64,000 nt of DNA from Mycolicibacterium moriokaense (lineage in GTDB: Bacteria; Actinomycetota; Actinomycetes; Mycobacteriales; Mycobacteriaceae), in contig NZ_QQBJ01000022.1 in the NCBI RefSeq assembly GCF_003347205.1, forward strand, positions 117,932-181,931, in the 5' to 3' direction. This document shows, one piece after another, positions 31,906-38,818 of the stretch. A model generated the notes under the pieces. That model made no database searches and was not told where the DNA came from. It saw only the letters and a program-made list of their open reading frames with translations. The position numbers were made by a program, and so were the translations under genes. Every line of letters begins with the position of its first letter. Positions within the stretch are counted from its first letter, which is position 1.

Positions 31906-34250
31906 ACGGCCGCCAGGTGGGTTTCGGCGAGGTCTTTGACCTCGATCGTCGCGTCGCTGGCGACCTCGGTTTCCTCGCGCTCTCCGGAGAAGGCGTCGCG
32001 CAGGATGAGCACGGTCGTATCCGGGTCCTCTCCGGGACTGGGTTCTTCGTCGAGGATGGCCCAGTCCCCGGTCTCGGGGTGGCAGAGGTAGTCGCCGATC
32101 TCCAGCTCGCTGACGTCGACGCGTCGGCTTTCGACGTCGAGGTCGACGTAGCTTTCGGCCAGCTCTGCGGCGGACGCGGGTCGGGGGCCGCCGGGGGCGT
32201 TGCCGAAGATGGATTCCACGCCACGGTCCTGGAAGTCCAGCCATCCTGGGGGTGCGTAGCCGGCCGCGTGCGGGTCGAAATGGGGGTAGTCGGCGGCCTT
32301 GAGCAGGGGCAGGTTCTGGTAGGTGCCGAAGCCCTCGGGTTGGGTGGTGGGATCGGTCTCCGGCGGCATGACGATGCCGCGTTCGTAGAGCGCGACCGGG
32401 GGGCGCAGCTCGTCGACGATCTGTTTCTCGTCCTCGTCGGCGGGGTCTGAGGGGTCGGGGACGTAGAAGGCCTGTACTTCGGTGGGCCAGCCGGCGCGGT
32501 TGAGGGCGGTGCCGCGGCCGCGGACGCCAATTGGGACGGTGCGTCCGGCGTTGGCGTCGTTGTGGATCATCATCGCGGCCTGGGTGGATAGCTTGCCCAG
32601 CGAGAGTCGTTGAGTGAAGTTGTCTTTGGCTTCACCTTTGAGGAAGTCGGCGTCCGCGCGCTGGAGGGCGGCCACGCAGTGGAAACGGCTGGTGCGGCCC
32701 AGACGCAGTAGTGAGGAGAACTGTCGCAGCGTCGGGCAGTCCCGGGGTGCGCCTTTTTCTTTGGTGTTGGCGTAGAAGGTCTTGATGGCTTCCTGGAATT
32801 CGGTGTACTCGTCGAACACGATCATGAAGGGCTCTTTGGTGGCTAGGGCTCGGCGGTTGCGCTTGTACAGGTTGTAGCGCTGCTGCATCTCTTTGTAGAT
32901 GGTGTTGACCAAGGCGATTGCTTCGTGCGGTTCGGTGAGGACAGCCACGACGTTGGGATAGGTGCGGTAGCTGGTGAACTCGCCGCCTTTGAAGTCGATG
33001 ATGAAGATGCGGACACCAAGGCGGGCGGCCTGCACGATCGCGTTGTGGATGGTGGCGGTCTTGCCGGTGCCGGTGGGTCCCATCAGCAGCATGTGGGGGT
33101 TGACTTTGAGGTTCCATTCGATGACGGTGCCCTCTTCGTCGACAGCCAGCGGGATGGCGGCGTGGTCGTAGGTGGCGCACGCTTGCTCCACGGTGGACAC
33201 CGGAGCCTGGACAGGCGGGTAGACCTTGGTGGGCAGCTCGGGGCGCAGCTCGAAGACGGCGGTACCGGCGAGGTGATCGCAGCGGGCGGCGCGCCACCGG
33301 CCGGGAAGCAGGTCGCTGATCTTGCGGGCGATTGACCGAAGGCGGTCCGTGCCAGACAGTTTGGCGCCGATTTGGTGATGGACGGTGAACTGTACGAGGT
33401 CGCCGCTTTCGCTGTACTGCAGATCGGTGACCGTGGCGCCGGAGGCGAACAGTTCTGTGCTGGCGATCTGCTCGCGAAGTCCGCGCACGGTGGGAGACTC
33501 AGTGTTGACGCTGGCCAGACTGGCGGTGATCAGCTGGTCGGTGGTCGCGTAGGACAGCGTGTAGTGAGAGCCGACCGCATCGTCGAGTCGGCGGCTCAGT
33601 TCGGGCTTGAGTTCTTCGCGGCGGCCGCGATAGGCCAGCAGGATTGTCTTGGGTTTCTCTGGTTGTCCTTCGACTTCCTCGTCCCATTCGGTGATGGCGA
33701 CCAGGCGCCGGCGTGGCAGCTCGTCGTAGCCGAGATACGGGTAGAGCGCCCATTCGATTTCGTTGAGGTAGCGGGCGCGTTCGCGGCGCTCGCGTAGCTT
33801 TTCGGTGAGCAGGTCGGCCAGGCCGTAGGCCGCGATGACGCCGATCGCTGCGGCGATCAGGTCGGGGATGAACGGGATCAGCGCGAGGATGAGGACGCCG
33901 CCGGTGAGCGCTGTGGCGGCCAGGACGGGGGCGGCGACGGAGGGGACGGGACGGCGGTCGTCGGGGTCGTGCTGAACCGGTGCGGCCATCCGGATCCCGA
34001 TCATGACCGCGGCGACGATGCCGATGGCGATGGCAGCCAGTGCGGCGACGGTCAGCACGGTGGGGCCGGCTCCGCGGGGGTTCGCTCCGGGCAGGGCCAG
34101 TAGCGGGTTGGCGGTGCTGAAGTATCCGTTGCGCAGTGCCCACGACGTCGCGGTGGCGGCGCCGCTGAACCACAGCGCGCCGATTACCACTGGGACCGCG
34201 ACGATGGCGGCGAGCCCTGGATTGCGTTGTGCTGTCTCGGCTTTCGGCAT
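31902..34250 (-). CDS. FtsK/VirD4-type coupling protein of the conjugation system
   Basis: Two to four transmembrane helices occupy residues 12-130. The motor domain has MGPTGTGKTATI (Walker A, about residue 390), KGGEFTSY and EPFMIVFDEYTEF (Walker B, about 477), then LRLGRTSRFHCVAALQR and GRGTALNRAG as in FtsK-type coupling proteins of Gram-positive T4SS (TcpA-like). It would feed plasmid DNA or relaxase complex into the channel. The last 120 residues form an extra acidic domain. Its neighbours are the wall hydrolases and the VirB4/VirB6-like genes. Confidence 0.9.
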   Translation of the reverse strand: MPKAETAQRNPGLAAIVAVPVVIGALWFSGAATATSWALRNGYFSTANPLLALPGANPRGAGPTVLTVAALAAIAIGIVAAVMIGIRMAAPVQHDPDDRRPVPSVAAPVLAATALTGGVLILALIPFIPDLIAAAIGVIAAYGLADLLTEKLRERRERARYLNEIEWALYPYLGYDELPRRRLVAITEWDEEVEGQPEKPKTILLAYRGRREELKPELSRRLDDAVGSHYTLSYATTDQLITASLASVNTESPTVRGLREQIASTELFASGATVTDLQYSESGDLVQFTVHHQIGAKLSGTDRLRSIARKISDLLPGRWRAARCDHLAGTAVFELRPELPTKVYPPVQAPVSTVEQACATYDHAAIPLAVDEEGTVIEWNLKVNPHMLLMGPTGTGKTATIHNAIVQAARLGVRIFIIDFKGGEFTSYRTYPNVVAVLTEPHEAIALVNTIYKEMQQRYNLYKRNRRALATKEPFMIVFDEYTEFQEAIKTFYANTKEKGAPRDCPTLRQFSSLLRLGRTSRFHCVAALQRADADFLKGEAKDNFTQRLSLGKLSTQAAMMIHNDANAGRTVPIGVRGRGTALNRAGWPTEVQAFYVPDPSDPADEDEKQIVDELRPPVALYERGIVMPPETDPTTQPEGFGTYQNLPLLKAADYPHFDPHAAGYAPPGWLDFQDRGVESIFGNAPGGPRPASAAELAESYVDLDVESRRVDVSELEIGDYLCHPETGDWAILDEEPSPGEDPDTTVLILRDAFSGEREETEVASDATIEVKDLAETHLAAV

Positions 34251-34251
34251 G

Positions 34252-35640
34252 TTAGTAACCCTTCGGCGATGCGTAGGGGTTAGCTTGCTGCACCTTGGAC
34301 ATCAGGTCTGATCCGTCGGCGGACACCGAGTATCTGCTCATCATGTAGTGGATGGCGGCCGCGGCGTTGGAGACCGGATCGAAAATGTCTTGCGAGGTGC
34401 CGGGGCGCCAGTGCGCTTCGAAGGTTGGCCGGATGGTTTGCATCCACCCCATGGACGGGGTTCCCTTGGCGGCGTTGGAATCCCAGCCGTTGACGGCGCG
34501 GGGGTTGTTGCCTGACTCCCGCTGCCCCATGGTCATCAGGCCGGGCAACCAGTTGGCGACCGCGCGGGGGTCGGTGATGCCGTTGGCGGCGAGAGCCTTG
34601 ATCGCCCAGGCTTTGGGTCCGCCGGCGGCGAGCAGCTGCTGCTGCTCCTGGTCATCGGGCCCGCTGGCGTTGAGGTCCTTGAGGTAGTCCGCGGACATCG
34701 ATTTTATGGTGCTGGCGTTGAGTGAGTCCTTGCCGATCGCATCGGAGAGGACTGCTCCAGCTTGCTGGAGTCCTTGGGCGATGGTGGTCAGGACGCCGAA
34801 CTGACCCATTGGGGTGTTGGCGATGGGCCCCATTGCCTGCAGGGCGGACTTGACCTGGTTGATGATCTGTTCGATCTTGTCGCGGCCGAGGGTGGAGTTC
34901 GCGGCCGAATCTTCAAGGGAGGAACGCAGTTTGCGCTCCAGGTTGTCCATGGCGCGGGCCTGGTTAGCTTGTTTGTCGACGTCGGACTGGTAGGCGTCTC
35001 CAGCTTGCCCTTGCATGCCGGTGCTGGCATCGGTGGAGCCGAGTCGATCGAGGACACCTTGCGGGAAGCCGCTGGAGTTCGGCATGGCCGGGTTGCCTTG
35101 GCCGAACTGGTTGAGGATCTGGCCGAAGGGCGCCAGCAGGCCCGAGCCGATGCCCATCAGTGCCGACGGCAGGCTGGCCAGCGGTTCGGCCAGGCCGGAG
35201 AGCATTCCGGCTGCGTCCTGCACGCTGATCGGGGGCTTGGCGGCGTCGGCCGCCGCGTCGTCGGGGGTGGCCGCTGTGTCGTCGGCGCCTTCTGAGTGAT
35301 CGTGGCCGTGATCGTCGGCGCCGCCGGCGGGTTCGGCCGCGGCGGCGGGGTCGCTGGCGGCCGGCGGAGGGACGGCGCCCGGTGTGCCCGGCGGCGGGAC
35401 CGGTGGTGCTTGTCCTGGTGCGGGTGTACTCGTGGCTGCGGGGTGCGCGGCCGCGGGGGCGGTCGGCGTGGTTGCCGGCGGTTGCTGCTGTGCTGGTGGT
35501 GCGGCCGGGCTGCCGGGTAGGCGCGGCGTGATCGGCAGAATCGGGGCCCGCCGGTTGTCGCGGGAGCCGGTGTCAGGGGATGTGCCGATGCCTGGAGGCA
35601 GCGGGGGTGCGGAGGTCTCGGCGAGCTGCTCTTCGCTCAC
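34252..35640 (-). CDS. DUF4226-type protein with C-terminal lytic transglycosylase domain
   Basis: Residues 1-130 are Pro/Ala-rich and disordered. Residues 150-330 are helical and end in a DUF4226-like part (TLGRDKIEQIINQVKSALQAMG, NTPMGQFGVLTTIAQGL). The C-terminal 115 residues are an SLT/lysozyme-like domain: GQRESGNNPRAVNGWD contains the catalytic Glu, followed by GWMQTIRPTFEAHW and NAAAAIHYMMSRY. It would open glycan strands locally, the role of VirB1-type proteins. GTG start; it overlaps the next gene upstream by four bases. Confidence 0.85.
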   Translation of the reverse strand: MSEEQLAETSAPPLPPGIGTSPDTGSRDNRRAPILPITPRLPGSPAAPPAQQQPPATTPTAPAAAHPAATSTPAPGQAPPVPPPGTPGAVPPPAASDPAAAAEPAGGADDHGHDHSEGADDTAATPDDAAADAAKPPISVQDAAGMLSGLAEPLASLPSALMGIGSGLLAPFGQILNQFGQGNPAMPNSSGFPQGVLDRLGSTDASTGMQGQAGDAYQSDVDKQANQARAMDNLERKLRSSLEDSAANSTLGRDKIEQIINQVKSALQAMGPIANTPMGQFGVLTTIAQGLQQAGAVLSDAIGKDSLNASTIKSMSADYLKDLNASGPDDQEQQQLLAAGGPKAWAIKALAANGITDPRAVANWLPGLMTMGQRESGNNPRAVNGWDSNAAKGTPSMGWMQTIRPTFEAHWRPGTSQDIFDPVSNAAAAIHYMMSRYSVSADGSDLMSKVQQANPYASPKGY

Positions 35641-36614
35641 GGGGTCGGCACCTCCTGGTGAGCCTGGGCGCGGGGTCGTTTGATGATGACGTTGCCGGTG
35701 GGCAGGACTCCTACAGCGATCGGCTGGTTCACGGTGGTGGCGTCGATACCGAGGGTCGGCGTGATGGCGATCATGACGGCGGTCGGCCCTTGGGTGGGGG
35801 TGAAGTTGAAGAACACGAGATCGCCGGGGCTGATCGCGCTCGGGTCGACGCGATCGCCACTGTCGATCTGTTGTGCGACGTCCTTGGGCAAGGTGACCTC
35901 TCCCCCGGTGGCCTGGTAGTAGGCGTATCTGACCAAGTTAGCTGCCGAAAAGGCCTCATTCGTGGGGCCAGCGGTACTTCCGTCGGCGTCGGTTGCCAGT
36001 AGGCCCACCTGGTTGTTGGCCAGGGTGGCCGCTTGTCGGCCGATCTCATCGCCCGGTGTGGTCAGCGGGGGCCCGATGACATCGCCGTTACGCACGGCGT
36101 TTGCGCATGCCGTGGTGTTGGCGTCCGCGGTGGCTGGTGGGGTCAGCGTTGCGTACGGATTGGCCGGGGACGTGCTATTTGCGCTGGTGGTGGCCGTGGT
36201 GGGAGTCGGCGTCGGAGCGGTGGTGGTGGTGGCGCTGGTCGTCGCCGGCTGCAGCGCCGTGGTCTCCCAGGCTGTCGCCGGGGCCTGGTCGAAGGGCACC
36301 GAGGTGGCCAGCCGGGGGACGACGGCCAGTGCCGCGGTGTTGCCGACGGAGTAGCCGAGCCGGGATTCGCACTGGTAGGCGAAGTTCTGCTGCTGATCGG
36401 ACATGCGGCTGAGCGCGACGATCGCGGTGATGACCAGGACGAGGGCTAGCAGGATAAGGACTGCGGCGACGGCGAGGATCACGGGCCATCCGACGGCACC
36501 GACGACGGCCGATCCCGCGGAGACGGCGACTTTGCGGGTCCCCTGCACGGCGGCGGCGCCGAGCAGTCCGCGTAGCGCCGACTGGCGACGTGGTTCGTTG
36601 TCCGGTGAGGTCAC
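35637..36614 (-). CDS. Membrane-anchored NlpC/P60-like protein lacking the catalytic Cys
   Basis: One transmembrane helix (about residues 40-68) is followed by a Thr/Pro linker and a C-terminal domain with the NlpC/P60 order: FSAANLVRYAYYQATG, LPKDVAQQI, SPGDLVFF and AVMIAITPTLGIDA. In active enzymes the first helix begins DCSGL; here it is FSAANL, so the nucleophile is missing and the His position is also unclear. It is probably a non-catalytic peptidoglycan-binding subunit of the transfer channel. Element copy 14 encodes TTSANSTSP in the linker. Confidence 0.7.
   Translation of the reverse strand: MTSPDNEPRRQSALRGLLGAAAVQGTRKVAVSAGSAVVGAVGWPVILAVAAVLILLALVLVITAIVALSRMSDQQQNFAYQCESRLGYSVGNTAALAVVPRLATSVPFDQAPATAWETTALQPATTSATTTTAPTPTPTTATTSANSTSPANPYATLTPPATADANTTACANAVRNGDVIGPPLTTPGDEIGRQAATLANNQVGLLATDADGSTAGPTNEAFSAANLVRYAYYQATGGEVTLPKDVAQQIDSGDRVDPSAISPGDLVFFNFTPTQGPTAVMIAITPTLGIDATTVNQPIAVGVLPTGNVIIKRPRAQAHQEVPTP
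36166..36191 (+). repeat. 26-bp dispersed element, copy 14, inside a gene
   Basis: GGGGACGTGCTATT, TG, CGCTGGTGGT. In the leftward host gene it encodes TTSANSTSP. Confidence 0.75.
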
Positions 36615-38818
36615 GGGGCGTCTCCTTCATCGCTGTGTCGGGGCCCTGGGGGTGGCGGCAGGGGCCGGGTGGATCCGGTGGCAGGCGGTGTGGCCGGCGG
36701 AGCGGGTGGCGGTGCGGGGTGCGCTGGCGGCTCGAACGGTGAGGGTGGCGCCGCGTCGGCGCTGGCGGATCCCGGCGCTGGCCCCGACGGTGGGGACATG
36801 TCATCTTCGCTGGTAGGACCGTTGTCCCAGTCGGGAAGCGGTGCCGCGGATCCTGTTCTGGGCGCGGGGGGTGGTCCGTTGTGGGGTCCGGAGCCGGCGG
36901 GGTTGCCCCCTGGCGGGCTGTACCCAGGGCTGGGTGCCGATGGCGGCGCTGAGGGCGCCGGGGGCTGGAGGTCGTTGGCCGTCAGCGGCGTGGCCTGCGA
37001 CGATGCCACGTCCCCGCTGTCGGGTGCGGCGGCACTGAACTGCGTGGTCGCCGGCGCCGATCCGCTCTGCGGTGCTGGCGGCGATCCCCCACCGTTACCG
37101 GTCGCCGCGGGGGCCCCGTTGCTGGGTGCAGATGCAGCTGTCGCCGGCGGCGCCGTCGCCGTGGACGCGGTGGGCGGCGCGCTCCCCTGCTGCTCCGCGG
37201 CTGCCGCGGCTGCCGCTGCTTCCTCAGCTGCCCGTCGTTCTTGATCCTTCTTCCGCTCGTAGATGTCTGCGCCGCGGTCGAGGTGGCGGACCATCGAGCT
37301 GCGCCCCCCGCGGACGAACGGTGCGACGACATGCAGGGCGTGCGAGGCCGACGGTGAGCGGGCGGCGACCGCGCCGCCGGCCAAGGTGGCGCCGAGGCCC
37401 ATGGCGACCACGCTGCTGTCGCGCAGGAATCCTCCGGCCTTCTCCTGCAGGATGTTCGTGGTCGGCGGGGGTGGTGCGGCGCCGACGCTGCTGATGACCC
37501 CTGAGGCGACGTTGGCGCTGGACTGTTTGAGGCTCTTGGACATCGCGAAGACCAGCCGGATGGCGACCATCATCAGGATGAGGGCAGACATCATCGCCAC
37601 GACGCCGTTGCCTTGTTGGCGGAAGACGACGGTCACGATCTCGCCGATGAAGATCGTCATGGTGATGTAGCCGAACATCGCCACGCCGGAGAACAGCATG
37701 GCGACGAACGTGTTCACCAGCGACGCCTGGGGCCCCCCGGGGATGACGCCGACAGCGAAGCCCCACAACAGCTTGAAGGCGTTGGCCACGGCGCGGAAGA
37801 ACTCGAGAACGATGTGGAATCCGAGCACGGCGCAGAAGAGCGCGAAGATGCCGATGAACATCAGCATCAAGACCCCGGTGCCCAGCTGTCCGGGACTGGG
37901 GTTGTCGGCGGTCGCTTTCATCGCGGCCGAGTCGGAGGCGCCGCATGCCCGGATGCCGTCTTTGATGTTGTCGGGGTCCCCGGATCTCACTCCCTCGCTC
38001 CAAGCCGCCGCGCAGCTCGGGGTGCTGTCGGGCTGCCCGGCGAAGTTCCAGGTCTGCAGTGGCCGGCGGACGAACGAGGTGGCGAGCGTCCCTTCGAGGC
38101 GGTTGAGGGTGTCGGAGGTGTTGTCGAGGCCTGCCACGGAGTTCGAGCCCAGGCTGACCGCTACGTCGCGTCCTTGGGCCAGGGGCCCGGAGTCGGAGAT
38201 GACCCAGCTGATGGGTGAGTAGACCAGGGCTCCACCGATGAGGGCGATGAGCACAGCGGCCGCGCCTTGGGAGGCGGCGCGGGGCAGGTTGCCGCGCAGG
38301 ATGTTCACTGCGACGAAGGTGGCGGCGACGATCGCGGCGATCGCGGCGACGCCGGGCAGGATCTGGCCGGCGTAGTCCTGGACGACGGATGCCACCGGCT
38401 GCACGAGGTCGGGCAGGAACCCGAAGCTGATGACGTACATGAGGAACCAGATGGCGACGCCGCCGATGACGACGAACAGTCCAGCTTCTGCTTCGAGCAG
38501 GGTGGCCAGGACGGCTTGGGATCCGCCGTCGAGGATGGATCCGTAGTCGGTGGAGATGGCGTAGCGCGACAGCGGGACGCCGTAGGAGTCGGTGACCCCG
38601 AGGACGTAGAGCAAGGGGCTTTGGGGTCCGATCGCGGCGTGCGCTTCGGCGGGAAAGACCAGCGCGACCAGGCACAGGCACAGTTGCAGGTAGATCGGCA
38701 GCATGGTGAACCGGCGCAGGCGGGTGGCACTCGACAGTGCCCAGCCGCGGGCGAAGAGCTGGCCGAGTGTGGGCAGGGTGGGGTCCCAGCCGGGTCGGAA
38801 GAAGGCGGCGGCGAGCAC
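36611..38818 (-). CDS. Polytopic VirB6/TrbL-like mating channel protein
   Basis: The GTG start at 38818 overlaps the VirB4 stop (TAGTG). A signal-like segment (FTMLPIYLQLCLCLVALVFP) precedes two blocks of transmembrane helices between residues 80-200 and 320-440, with a loop containing SCAAAWSEGV and IRACGAS between them. This matches VirB6/TrbL-type inner-membrane channel components. The last 240 residues are a cytoplasmic basic coiled coil (YERKKDQERRAAEEAAAA) and a long Pro/Ala-rich tail with element copies 15 and 16. Confidence 0.8.
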   Translation of the reverse strand: MLAAAFFRPGWDPTLPTLGQLFARGWALSSATRLRRFTMLPIYLQLCLCLVALVFPAEAHAAIGPQSPLLYVLGVTDSYGVPLSRYAISTDYGSILDGGSQAVLATLLEAEAGLFVVIGGVAIWFLMYVISFGFLPDLVQPVASVVQDYAGQILPGVAAIAAIVAATFVAVNILRGNLPRAASQGAAAVLIALIGGALVYSPISWVISDSGPLAQGRDVAVSLGSNSVAGLDNTSDTLNRLEGTLATSFVRRPLQTWNFAGQPDSTPSCAAAWSEGVRSGDPDNIKDGIRACGASDSAAMKATADNPSPGQLGTGVLMLMFIGIFALFCAVLGFHIVLEFFRAVANAFKLLWGFAVGVIPGGPQASLVNTFVAMLFSGVAMFGYITMTIFIGEIVTVVFRQQGNGVVAMMSALILMMVAIRLVFAMSKSLKQSSANVASGVISSVGAAPPPPTTNILQEKAGGFLRDSSVVAMGLGATLAGGAVAARSPSASHALHVVAPFVRGGRSSMVRHLDRGADIYERKKDQERRAAEEAAAAAAAAEQQGSAPPTASTATAPPATAASAPSNGAPAATGNGGGSPPAPQSGSAPATTQFSAAAPDSGDVASSQATPLTANDLQPPAPSAPPSAPSPGYSPPGGNPAGSGPHNGPPPAPRTGSAAPLPDWDNGPTSEDDMSPPSGPAPGSASADAAPPSPFEPPAHPAPPPAPPATPPATGSTRPLPPPPGPRHSDEGDAP
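36792..36817 (+). repeat. 26-bp dispersed element, copy 15, inside a gene
   Basis: GGGGACATGTCATC, TT, CGCTGGTAGG. In the leftward host gene it encodes PTSEDDMSP. Confidence 0.85.
36990..37015 (-). repeat. 26-bp dispersed element, copy 16, inside a gene, opposite orientation
   Basis: On the minus strand GGGGACGTGGCATC, GT, CGCAGGCCAC. Here the host gene reads the other strand of the element and encodes GDVASSQAT. Confidence 0.65.
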
